Part shown: positions 1 through 12,800 of the stretch, in pieces | Layout of the letters: each line of letters starts with the position of its first letter | How positions within the stretch are numbered: the first letter of the stretch is position 1 | Origin: Anas platyrhynchos | Lineage: Eukaryota > Chordata > Aves > Anseriformes > Anatidae | Assembly (NCBI RefSeq): GCF_047663525.1 | Contig: NC_092621.1 | Coordinates: 75,010,501-75,074,500 of the forward strand | Direction of reading: 5' to 3' | Length of the DNA stretch: 64,000 nucleotides | Notes under the pieces: generated by a model | What the model was told of the DNA's origin: nothing | The model's database searches: none | Seen by the model: only the letters and a program-made list of their open reading frames with translations | Made by a program: the position numbers and the translations under genes

Positions 1-752
1 CCTAAAACAATGCTGACACTGCTATGACAAAGCAGTCTGTCTGTTTAACCTTCCTTTGTTATACAACAGCTATGCACATAAAAAACTGAGCAATTAAATA
101 AGTTGGAAAAAAAAAACTCACAAGTGGCAAGAACAGATAACTGTGAATGAAATGATTACTCAAATTTAATGAGTCACCTGCTTCTCAGCAGCAAACGGCA
201 ACTTTCACACAGGCACAGTCCTGACTCTTTACAAGCCAAGCTAAAAACAGACTGCAACAGTTTGCCAGGAGAAAAGAATTTCTAGCCACTGTAAAGGTGG
301 CCAGATTCACTGCAGTGCATTTTACTTTGCAATTGATCATTAGCACAGAACTGCAGAATGGTTTGGGTTGGAAAGGACCTTAAAGCCCATCGAATTCCAA
401 CCCCCTGCCATGGGCAGGGACACCTCCCACTAGACCAGGTTGCTCAATACCCCATCCAGCCCAGCCTTAAACACCGCAGTTCAGTGGAAACTAGAAAAAG
501 AATCCAAGCCAAAAGTGGTGTAAGACATAGTAACAGCTGTCCACAGGTCCACCAACATTGCTAATACGGAAGGGCCAACTTCCAAATTACTATACTTGAT
601 TTTCATTTATTTTTTAGGGATGTACATCTGTGTGCATCTATATGCACAAATACATATTCCATCCAAATATATATTGGATCTTGTAAATACATATTTGGGT
701 TTATATGTATTTGGATGAAAATAATTTAAAGGGAAAAAAAAAAAAAACTTAC
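1..752 (-). other. ECPAS intron 15, partial
   Basis: AT-rich intron holding one antisense CR1 3' fragment (354-485). No coding exon seen. Confidence 0.8.
354..485 (-). repeat. CR1 LINE 3' fragment
   Basis: Begins with the reverse complement of the CR1 tail (GAATGGTTTGGGTTGGAAAG) and continues through the conserved CCATGGGCAGGGACACCTCC block, so it is 5'-truncated and antisense to the plus strand. Confidence 0.9.
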
Positions 753-856
753 GGGTCTCCTGCAGCTAACAGCAGTAAGTATCTGGAAGGGATATGATCT
801 GGAGGAAATACTGTGCTAGCAAATTTCACAGCCACTTGACGTACTTGAACTTCAGG
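753..856 (-). CDS. ECPAS: ECPAS coding exon 15 (last one inside the window)
   Basis: Encodes [20 protein letters not shown] to LLLLAAGDP plus two bases. Acceptor TTTAAG, donor GTAAGT. The next exon lies left of base 1. Confidence 0.94.
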
Positions 857-3800
857 CTTAAAGAAAACAGACACAAACATACAGCTGAGTTTTACATGAA
901 CATTCTAGTAACCTTCACTCATCAGTCATCTGTTTTGTCCTTCTGTACCAGCATAACTCATAGAGTTTGTACATTTTGAGACACTGTTTTTGCTAACTCT
1001 TCAAAGGGCAGGAAATGGTGAAAAGAAAAGGTAGCTTCTCATATATACCCAACTGGAGAATTAAATGCTAAATTAAATACATGCACAATCTGGAGAATTA
1101 GAAATTGGAGTTATCACTAATTCTTACACATCTGAACTGTCCCACTAAAGCAGCTTTGAAATTAAGAATGACACACATGAAACAAAACTGTGCTTAGGAG
1201 CAGCACAACCAGAAATATTAACTCAGGGAGGTCATTCTCTCTGGCGGCTTCAGTTAGTCTTAAAATGGTATTGCCTGGAGTCCCAGATCACTAGAGCACA
1301 CAGGCAAGAGTCATCACCATGAAAATAGTCTCTTACACAGCTATTAGTGCAGCCACCAGAAATACAAGTACCTCTGCAGCAACCCTAAGTACCCATGCAA
1401 ACATGTAGAACACAAAAGCCTCCCATTCTGAAAACTGAGGCCCAGACCTCTGGGGAATCCTGAACAAAAGTGAGATACTCAGTAAATCCTGGTTTCTTCT
1501 GGATTAGTGTCCCAAGGCTGAGCTCCTGGGCAGGCTCTCAGGTGCCTTATTTATTGTAGAAATCAAAAACCACTGGTATCGCTACTTCTCAGTTAGTTAG
1601 TGATCCTTTCTACCAAATTACTGCTTTCTTAAAGCACTTCAGATGGGGCTGTACCTGAAGTACCTACTTCTCAAGTTTCCTTAGGATAAGACTACGGGAG
1701 ATACATGGCACAACTGTAGAAAATTTGTTTCTTTGTGAAATAAAACACAAACAAAAAAACTGCATTATCATCTTTTCTCCAGTCACTGCACCGTATTAAA
1801 AATATTTCATCTGAGTACACATCCCCTTCTCCCAAGTAATGTCTAACAGCAGTAGGAGAGAGATGTGGTCCAAAATAATACAATAATAAGTGCCAAGGAA
1901 GAGAAGACTGAATAGCTCTTGGAATCATAGAATATCCGAAGTTGGAAGGGACCCATAAGGAACATTGAGTCCAACTCCTGGCACCACACATGCTCCCCAA
2001 AAATTCATACCATATGACTAAGAGCATAGTCCATCTTCTTTTAAGATACCTAATTTTGATCTCCATGAAAATACCTTTATCAGATAAGAAGCTACAAGAG
2101 CTTCCATCAGAGTACGCTGTGCTCCTTCCAAGTTACTGTATGCTCCAACCATCATAGACAAAGCCTCCTGAATGGCAAGCCTTGTATCAGCATCTTCCTG
2201 TTGTACAAAAGTAAGAGTTTTCTGTCACTTTAAAGTGCACAGTGACAAGTACTAAGCAAAGCCAGTGCAAAATATTAATGATTTCCCAAAACACCACCAG
2301 CACCCACCTTACATAAGGCTTCAAAAAACTGCTGTACCAACGCTATATCCTTGGTAAAGAGCTGAGGCATTCGGCTGAAACAAGATATTTTTGTTCATGA
2401 ACATTTGTTGTTTGTTTTTTTAAATTGTGATGTTTCACTTTTCATTGGTTTTCCCCTCACCTCACATTTTAACTGTCAAACAAAAAGAGCCAACACAGAA
2501 AGTCTGCCCTATCTTATCCATTTCCACCACATAGCAGAACACCCCTCAACACAGTTTGGAGACTAAGATATTCTCAGGACAAGAAATTAGATCACCAGCA
2601 AACCACTGAACATACCACTTGTCCAGCTACGTGCCCTCTAACCTTTACTGAACATCTCCTAAATTTATGCTTCTGGCAATCCACAAAGTAGAACCATTTT
2701 TTAAATTTTATGCATAATTCAAGACCTGCCATTAATCACTGCTAGCAAAGCTATTAGCCAAATGAATAGTTCACTTTACATCCCCAGAGATGTTACAAGA
2801 ATGCTTATCTCTGCACTGTACACCCCATTGCAAAACTCGCAGGAGATGCAAGGTTTGCTTCTGATAAAAGCAAACAGATTACTCTGGAAAAAAATATTCA
2901 ATGACCCGTTACTTAAATGGCGTTTCTGTTACCTGGAGAGTTTTCCAACTGCTGAATAAGCCATTGACAGCAATTTTGAATCCTTAAATGATAAAACAAA
3001 TATAATTCAGCAAAAACAGGACTATATAAAAACTTATCTATCTAATTAAACATTCATTTTACATCTTGTCTCCAAAGTGCTCAAATAGGCTTTCATGGAC
3101 AAAGAATCCTGGAACATAACCATACCCAAGAATAAAAGCATCAGATAGGAACAGAGGATGCATGCTTTTCCAAAAGAATCAGAAAATTACAAGCAGTGAC
3201 AAAATGTAAGTTTCCCTTCTGGTCTCAATTAAATTATATGTTATTTACAGGGGAGCAGCTAAGAAGATTTGGCAAATGTAAAAAACAGTAGCTAAGTGAG
3301 ACAGACATTTCACTGACCCTGAATACCACCTTTATAAAAAGGAAGCTGTTTGTGCAATGGATCTGGCAAATGACCAATGACACATCTGAATATGGACTGT
3401 CTCCTTCCTGAACACTTCTTTTTCATGTCTTTCACAATACCAGAGGAGGCTCACACCTCCAAGCTCCAGCTCGGGCCAAAAGGTCACATCCAGTGGTTCA
3501 AATGTACCAGCAAAAGGACCAAAGATGCACAAGAGAAGGTCTGCAAAATCAGCTCTGCATAAGATATGCGAGGGAATATTTTGAGGAATCCACCTGCTGA
3601 AATTGTACTGCAAGGATCAAATACGCTCTGGGCCAGACTGGCATTTGCAATTCTGTTTGTAACACCCTTTCCATAGCAATACTGTCACTGGATAACAGGA
3701 ACGAACGTGTTACCAGCAGTTCAATGTTATATGTGTCTAGCACAATGGGGTGCATGCATGGAGCTGAGGCCTCTGTGCACTCCAAAGTAATGAGGAATAG

Positions 3801-6800
3801 CAGGGGGATGCTACTCTTGCTTCACTCTTTAGGTTACCAGTGGTATTATTTCCTGAGCCTCTGCAGCTAGTGACCGAGCATTAACCAGACCTGTTATACA
3901 AATAGAATATATTTCCTGTAACAGCCTTTTAAAACACTGTTTTCTTCTCTTCCAAAAAAAAAATAATCTTAGAAAATATCCTTGGACAGTCACCTCAGCA
4001 AACTGCAGGTATAGAGATTTATCAGTTCCCATCATAAACACATTTGTCTTTTTCCTTGTTTTATGTGAAAAATTACAGTTCTTTATGCAAAGAACCTTTC
4101 AGCTTACCTCTTTGTATTCATTGATCAGCTTTGTAAGTCCATTCAGTAGCATTGGGCCTAACGGCTTTATTTTACTTTCTGGGCAACTGGAATTAGAAAC
4201 ACCAACAAAGAGCACTTAATGCTTCCATCCCTTAAAAATATACTCCATCAGTATCACTTCTCTTTTCATCTTTGCTAAACTGAGAAACTACAGCTTAACA
4301 TATGAAAATACAAGCACAACCCCCCTCCCCAGTTATTTTCAAGATTAAGGGAGAAAAACTACCTTCTGGCAGTTATAGTAGTATTTTTTGTCCTTAGTTC
4401 ACTTATATATTGAATAAATAGGGTGGCCTGTATCTGTATCGCTGGAACACTGTGCTCACTCTTGATTACTTACATGATACAAATATGATGCACAAACTGC
4501 AAGGACAGACTTCTCAGTTTTGCATTTGTGTTTGCACCAAAGAGTCCATCGTAAACCACCTGGCAAAACAGAATAAAGAGCAGATCAGAGAGTGTCTGGC
4601 CTCACATTCAGAGGTTCTCTAACTCCCCTTCTTTTTCAAGCACCATCGTGACCAAACTCATTAGGAAGTGCAGTTTAGGAATGTATGTGTTACCTGAATG
4701 TTAGCTGGGAATGTTTCTGCAGCTTGCCTGGATCGCAGGAGATGAGGAACAATCTTTAATTTAACACGGGTGCTGACTGACTCTCGTTTCATTTCTGGTT
4801 TCAGAACAGATCCCTGTCAGAAAGAGAGTTAAGACAATGCAGTGCATCTTTGCATAGCAGTAACTTCTAACTTTACTAAATTATGTTCTGCAAATCAGAA
4901 TGCACTGGGACAGAGAGAAAAAATACTCAATAGCAAAAGTGTTCACTGAAAGCAGAGATCAAAGGAAGTGATAGATTTAAGAAATATATATGCCTAGATC
5001 AACAAACAGATAAGGCAACTCAAAATACAGTTTCAAAAATTATGCATGTATGCAAGTCAGAAAGTAATCTTACCTCCTTGGTTTTCAATGGTATATCCCC
5101 AAGATACACTTTATACATTTTGTTGATTATAGCAGGATTGTTCCAGTCAATTAAGCTAAAGAAAAACACACACTGATCACCAACTCGTTATGATTCTGAC
5201 CTTTGGTTACTTTTTGAAACATACATATTTTACAGCATTTTGCATCTTATTCATATTCTTACTTAAGTATTATTAGATCTGATTTGACTTCTAATCACTA
5301 CTCCCACAACCACATATGTTATCAGGAGGAATGTGCAGTGATTACAGATCTCACCTACACATTGCAACAATTTTATTCCAAATAACTCATGAGAAATCTA
5401 CATGCTCACTGCTCTCCCACCAAAACAAGACAAACTATGACTACTGACTGAAAACAGAATGGCTGTTTTTGAACAAATGTCTCCATATTCTTCAACTACA
5501 GTGCTTTGGTATTTCACTGGAGAATAGGATATTTATATTTCTAGGACTATTTCATTTTGGTCTCTCAGACAAACCTGTCTACGCACATGATAGCCATTGC
5601 CATGGAATCACAGAATGGTCTGGGTTGGAAACGACCTTAAAGCCCACCCAGTTCCAACCCCCTGCCACGGGCAGGGACACCTCCCACTGGACCAGATTGT
5701 CCAAAGCCCCATCCAGCCTGGCCTTGAGCACCTCCAGGGATGGTGCAACCATAGCTTCTCTGGGCAACCTGTGCCAGGGCCTCACCGCCCTCTGAGTGAA
5801 GAATTTCTTCCCTGTATCAAATCTAAACCTACACTCTTTCAGTTTAAAGCCATTGACCTTTTTCCTATCACAAAGTTCCCTCCCTATCTTTCCTGTAGGC
5901 ACCAGTTAAGTACTGAAAGTCTGCAATGACATCTCCCTGGTGCCTCCTCTTCTCCAGGCTATGCAACCCCAGCTTTCTCAGACTTTCTTAGTAAGAGGTG
6001 CTCCACTCCTCTGATCACCCTTGTGGCTCTCCCTCTGGACCCACTCTAACAGGTCCACATCCTTCTTGTGCTGGGGGACCCACAGCTGGATGCAGTGCTC
6101 CACGTGGGGACTCACGAGGGCAGAGCACAGAGGGAGAATCACCTGCCTTGAACTGCTGGCCATGCTTCTTTTCCTGCAGCCCAGGACACCATTGGCTTTC
6201 TGGGCTGCAAGCATGCACTGCTAGCTCATGTTCAGTTTTTCATCCACCATGAATCTACCAGTGGAAGTCTATTTAGGGACAAAACTCATTAAGACTAAAT
6301 CCATTGTACATGCAGAACACAGCAGCTAGCAAATCAGAACACTGTCCTTTCAAACCTAATGGTGTCTCAATCTCTGGATTGAGACTTTTCACTGAATGTC
6401 TCAAATTATCTGATGCTAACTATTGGAGAGACTTTTGAACACACAGACATACAAAAAGCATGGAATACAAAAATGTAAGCATGCATGTTTCAAGGAACTG
6501 GGGGATACAGAACCATCTCATTCTTTCAGTAAAGAAATTGATTACACAAAAGTGATCTTTTAAGTACAATATATTTCTCATAAAAGACATTTAACGTTTT
6601 GTATTAATGTGCATTTTGTCCAAACATGTATTTTGCTCTCCAAGCCCAGAACACCAAAACAAAGGGAAAGATGAGACCAGCAGTAAAGGACAGATTGCAT
6701 TCCTTCACCAGACTGTGCTCACTTGGTAGAACCACCCCTTCCGCCACAATTGAGACACGTGAAGAGACTTGAATGGAGCAGGTTTCACATTACATATCTG

Positions 6801-9800
6801 ACTCCCAAGTTAAGTAGCCCTGGACTTCTAGTCATACAGAAGCCACCCACATATTCCACTGACAGGCCTATCTCCTAATCTTCTAACATGAGCCAACAAA
6901 CTTCACATGGTCAATGACTCAGCAAACAGTACTAACAGCAATTACTCCAGCCTCATAAAGAGTTAAAGAGAGAATATTATCACTAGATCATGAAAGCTGG
7001 GCTGCAGACAAGCAAAAAGCTTTTATAATGCAGACACCGGCAGCTGCCAAGCTTTCTAGACTACGGTCCGCCTCACAATTACACTGCCTTTACTTCCAAG
7101 CTAAATTAAATGAAAGTATGTATTTTCAATTCTGTGATTGAATGATTCTGAGTTGCCTGCTGTGAATCACACAGCAAGGCTTTATATATCCACACCGGAC
7201 AACGTGGAAATTGAAAAGCAACAAAATGGCTCAAAAGCAATAGCAAAGATGACTGCAAATGGTTACAATTTCAGCTCCAGAGCCTGGTGATTTTTCCAGC
7301 TGTGAGGCTACAAGTACTGTTCCAAAACCCAGCCCCGTGGCAGATACATGAGGGGCTGTACCAGGCTTCCCTTCACAGCACAGTCTCTCTGGAGCACTAC
7401 GTGAGCAGCAGTGAGCATCATTAGAAACACTAGCATCACCTTTTCTCAAAACCCAAATTTGTACCTTTGTTTGCTCTTCAGTTCAAGGTCAGCTGCAGTG
7501 GCAACACTGTGCCTTGTGTCACTGGAGGCCACAACCAGGTGTACAACAGCTTCAAGTTCTGGCACCTGCTCCGCTTCGATGAACTTCACTATCCCCAGCT
7601 TGCACTATTCAACAATGTGGAAAGTAAAGGCAGTATTACTGACAAGAAAGTGTGTGTTAAAATAACCACAGCAGCTCAACTGTCTGAAATGCTGGCTTTT
7701 GCTTGCTAAGCTGAAGTTCGTTTGTTCTCCCCACCTCTTTACCAGCCTCCTCTTGTCTCCTTTTGAAGCAGCCACTTGCAGCAGAGCACTGGCATACTGA
7801 TCAGGAATATGCTGCTGCTTCTTGGCTGCAAGGGGCAGTTTCACCAACACTGGATAGTTTTGCAGCCTCACTATCTCCAGGAGGAAGATGCAAGAGGAGG
7901 CTGTGGATGTGTCTGCTTCCTACCCAGCTCAGAGAGCTGCCAGCAGGGTGAGGGAGGCACCTCTCACCCCCACCTCACCGTCGGGAATTTCTTTAAGGCA
8001 TCGTGCCCGAGTCCTCCATGGCATTCCCTCAGGCAGCTAAAGTCCTGGCCAGAATGAGCTGGACATTTTCCCTCTAGCCTTCCCTTCCTCTGTTTGCAGC
8101 CATCCTTGCCACCACCCCCAGTCCCCTGAGATCAGCCCATCAGTGCAAATACCTGCTCCAGCAGCTCTGGTGTCCATGGGCTATCCCCAATTACCCTCTT
8201 GGCTGCATAAAAGCTCATCCCCGGAGGCGGCTGAGGGATTCCCGGACCTCCCACAGTACTTGACGAAGAGCCCTGTGCTGTGGGCACGTTTTGCCGACTC
8301 TGAGATTCATTCAGTACGTACCTAAACAGATGGGAATTGAGTTTCATTAGAGGCTTTACCACTCCACACTGCCAGTTGGATTCTATGTTGTAATACACAT
8401 AACCTGTATTCTTCAATTAATCCCATGACTTTGACGTAAGACAGAATTTTATTCATTTGAGACTCAGCTACCAGTTACCCCAGCATATTCCACAAGAGCT
8501 GTAGCTATCTCACTATAGCTGTTTGGAAAAAAAACAGCAACTGCAAAACCCCTTGGTTAAGAAAAGGAAGGATCCACTGATGTTTCTGAAAAGAGTTATC
8601 TCAGGTTACAAACCAAAAAGACTGTTCTCTGCTATATTAGAACTCAATGCATAGCTAACACTAGATGTGACGAGGTTATATTAAAAGCTTTAGCAACATT
8701 TGTATGATTTCTATGAAAGACTTCAAGCCTAATAAGGGAAATAGTGAACCATATTCAACACAAAGCATCAGGAAGCAATCCCTGATGTCAAAAAATAAGC
8801 AAACAAATGAAAATATCTTGAAAACAGCAGTTTCAGTGCTGGGCAGGGAAAGAAAACAAAACCATAAGGATTAAATTTACAGTCTTTTTGTAGGCTGGCA
8901 AGTCTAGCCACCTTGAGTGTACATGTGTACCCTCCAAAAGCTACTCTACCTCTCCCTCTATGTTTGGAAGCTCACTCACTGCAACAAGGGATCATAATTT
9001 TAGAAGAGACAAACCTACCTGGAGTTCTGTAAGGCCTTTGACACTGTCCTGCATGACATCCTGATCTCCCAATTGGAGGGATATGGACTTGAAGGGTGGA
9101 GCATTCAATGAATAAAGAATTGGAAGGATGGACGCACCCAAAGAGTGGTGGTGAATGGCTCTGTCTTGTGGCTGGTGACAAGCAATGTCCCTCAGGGGTC
9201 TGTCTTGGGACCAGTACTGTTTAATATCTTTTTACTCTTTAATATCTTTTGTGGGAGACAGGGGGATTGGGCCAACCTCTTTTCGGTGGTTTGTGGAGAC
9301 AGGACAAGGGGCAATGGTCACAAGATGGAGCCCAGGCAGTTCCACACCAACATGCGAAAGAACTTCTTCATGGTGAAGGTGACGGAGCACTGGGACAGGC
9401 TGCCCAGGGAGGTTGTGGAGCCTCCATCTCTGGAGATATTCGAGGCCCGTTTGGACGCCTACCTGGGCAGCCTGCTCTAAGGAACCTGCTTTGGCAAGGG
9501 GGTTGGACCAGATGATCTTTCAAGTTCCCTTCCAACCCCTACAGTTCTGTGATTCTGTGATCTTTATAAACAACATAGACTGAAGAATCGGGTGCACCCT
9601 CAGCAAGTTTGCAGGTGACACCAAGCTGAGTGGTGCAGTCACACAGCAGAAGGAAGGGATGCCATCCAGAGGGACCTGGACAGGCTGGAGAAGTGGGCCC
9701 ACGTGAACCTAATGAGGTTCAATAAGTCCCAGTGCCAGGTGCTGCACCTGGGCCGGGGCAATGCCAGCCATGAGCACAGACTGGGAGAAGAGCTCCTGGA

Positions 9801-12800
9801 GAGCAGCCCTGCAGGGAAGGGCTTGGGGGCTCTGCTGGACAAAAGGCTCGACACAAGCCAGCAGTGGGTGCCTGCAGCCAGAAGGCCGACTGCGTCCTGG
9901 GCTGCACCAACAGAGGGGTGGGCAGCAGGGGAAGGAGGGAGGGGATTGTGCCCCTCTGCTCGGCCCTGGGGAGGCCCCACCTGGAGTGCTGCGTCCTCCT
10001 CTGGGGCCCCCAGCACCAGAAGGGTGTGGGGCTGTTGGGGCAGGTCCAGAGGAGGGCCATGAGGATGATCAGAGGGCTGGAGCTCCTCTCCTGTGAAGAA
10101 AGGCTGAGAGAGCTGGGGATGTTCAGCCTACAGAAAAGAAGTCTCTGGGGTGTCCTCATTGCAGCCTTTCAGTATCTAAAGGGAGCTTATCAAAAGAGAT
10201 GGAGACCAGCTTCTTGCTCAGGCAGATAAATGGAAAGCAGGGTTTAAACTAAGAGAAAGTAGATTTAGATTAGATGTTAGGAGGAAATTCTTCAGTCAGA
10301 GGATGCTGAGGCACTGCAAAGGGTGCCCAGACAAGCTGTGGATGCCTCATCCCTGGAGGTGTTCAAGGTCAGCCTGGATGGGGTCCTGAGAAAACTGCTC
10401 TAGTGGGTGGCATCCCTGCCTATGGCAGGGGGGTTGGAACTGGGTGATCTGTTACGCTGATTCCAGCCCTGAGCCATTCTGTGATTCTCTGAAGAACTGT
10501 TTTTCTCCAGCCAGCCATTCTCTGTTCTGCATTCAGCACACAGAGAACAAAAGGAAGTAAGCAGTCTCAACAATGAGAATAGCTGTTCATCCCAAGTCTC
10601 CAAGATTAATGCTTGATTAGCCAAAACTTTAAACACTTACTTGATTTTGAGCTTAAAGCCCTAAAGTTAGGCTTTCTGGTTGTTTTACTGCATGCAGACT
10701 GGCAAGGCTCATTCACAACCAGGCAATGACTGAGCAAGATCTATCAGGCATAACTTCGTTATCAACAGCAATAAAGTCTCACCCCAGGGAGCAAGACTTG
10801 AAGAGAGAGTCAACCAGTGCCACAGGTGAGATGAAGACACACTCTGTGCACCTTCTGGAAAGAAAACGAAGCTAATAAAGTACAGACCACTACTCCTTTC
10901 CCCCTGCCCTCTGGTATTTCAAAACTAGTTGTCATGCTCTGCCAGTGTACAAAAGCACATAAGGAACCGGAGCCTCATTGAAATGCCAGAGGACTTCACC
11001 TCCTGAAGCTACAGCCACAGTAGCGTTGGGGTGAAGCTAGCAGCATTCACCTAGGCAGGTAATAAAAAGCAACTGACAGGTATGAGCTGTGAACACAGGG
11101 GTAGGTTGGGTGTTTTAAACTATAAACCACAACATCCAAATGGTAAGGACACGGCCCCCAAAACATGTGACAGAAGCACGGCTTCCAACAGAACTATGTA
11201 GAGAAACATCTGGTGCTCATTATTTTAAAAGTAATTGTTTTTTAGGTTAATCCACTTGAGTAAGGTGCTCAAAAAATCCTACTGCAATCAATAAACTATT
11301 AGACGAAGAAATATGTTCTAGTGATAAAATTATTTCTACTTTCCTTCAAGTTTCCCAAGTGTTAAGAAGACATTAAAAAATGTATAGAAAATAGATTCAG
11401 AGAAAGAGCTGCTTTCAGACACCAGAAGATTCCTAACAAGCAATGATCAGTAAATTCAAGTTGCTCTGTAAATCATTCTTGCTTTCAGAAATAGTGCTCA
11501 CACCAAGACAACTCCATCACAGTTAAAATACTCTTCATCTAAAGACAGATGCAAGAGAAAGGTTTGACAACTGAGAAGTACAAATATTCAGAGATTATGC
11601 TTACTTATGACATTGGAGGGTCAAGCCTCAAATTCAACTGCACAAGTATAAGCACACATTTTGATTTGCTTTCTGTTTTACAGGTTGGGTTGCTTAAAAG
11701 ATAGCCCACGTCTCATAGCTTCCCTTTGATCTCAGAAGAGGTCAAGGAGAGGACAACATTAACACCTGATTAAGTAGAGGTCAAGGAGAGGACAACATTA
11801 ACACCTGATTAAGTAGAAAATAGATGTTTTGTTAAATGTATTGATCCCATTCGTACAATTAGGACCCTACTATAACATGTAACTGACTGCATTTGAGGTA
11901 GAAAATAACACCATACTTTGAATAAGTTTCCATAGGTGTGGTTTGTGATGTTTCACACATCAAGAACACAGGATTACCGGATAAGACTGGTATTTAACTT
12001 GTACTTACCCATAAGGCATAAGAAGAACATCCAACATAAAGTCCAAAAGCAGCTGTACAGTCTTTGGTTTCTCAGCAAGATTAAATGGAGAAGCTGCTGC
12101 TTTCAGTGGTTCAGCAGGGTATTTCATGTGAAAAAGGGTTGGTATTAGAAGATGCATTAGGCTGAAAAACAATTACATTTACTGCAACCATTAAAAAAAC
12201 ACATCTGTTTGTTCTTAACATTAAAGAGAAAAATCTTTACAAACATACATGGTCCTTAACAGCAAAAAGTACTTAACAGAACTTTCAATGATTCACAATC
12301 CAGCAGCCTCTATTTGAGACCCAATGTACTTAGCAATGGAAGACATAAGATAAAGCACCTACACAGACAATGTGTTTATTATACACCACTACAGACAATT
12401 TTTCCAAGAGTCTCTTTGCCTATGTACTTGATTTTTGGATAGGGAAAAACCATGTTCCCAAAGAAAACATTTTTTTACCCTGATCTCAAGAACAGGAGCA
12501 AGATATTACTGCAAGACCTTTCTGTACTATAAGATCATTTTAAAAATACCTCTATACTGTCACAGTGCTGTAGAAAAAATGAAAATATGATTTTAATGAC
12601 AATTTCCAGTAACATCCTGGTGGAAACATCTCAGTGTAGGTAAGCTGCAGGATCATAATTAATATTTTTCTACAAGTGCTTAGTATACAGCAGCTCACCA
12701 CTCCTGTGGTGATAACATCACCACAGGGAAAAAAAAAATCAGGAAATGATACAAATGATTTTACTAAATGACACAAGCAGAATATACTCCAAAAATGCGT

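Larger units (their letters stand above)
8322..12008 (-). other. ECPAS intron 5
   Basis: Holds a plus-strand CR1 copy with a second CR1 nested in it (about 9010-10491) and a 39-bp tandem duplication at 11737-11815. Confidence 0.8.

Noticed and set aside
5579-6252. Several overlapping frames of 60-110 codons on both strands
   Set aside because: All lie in a 3' CR1 fragment and are shadows of the repeat.
9145-10229. Frames of 110-146 codons on both strands
   Set aside because: They are broken pieces of two nested CR1 elements, not host genes.
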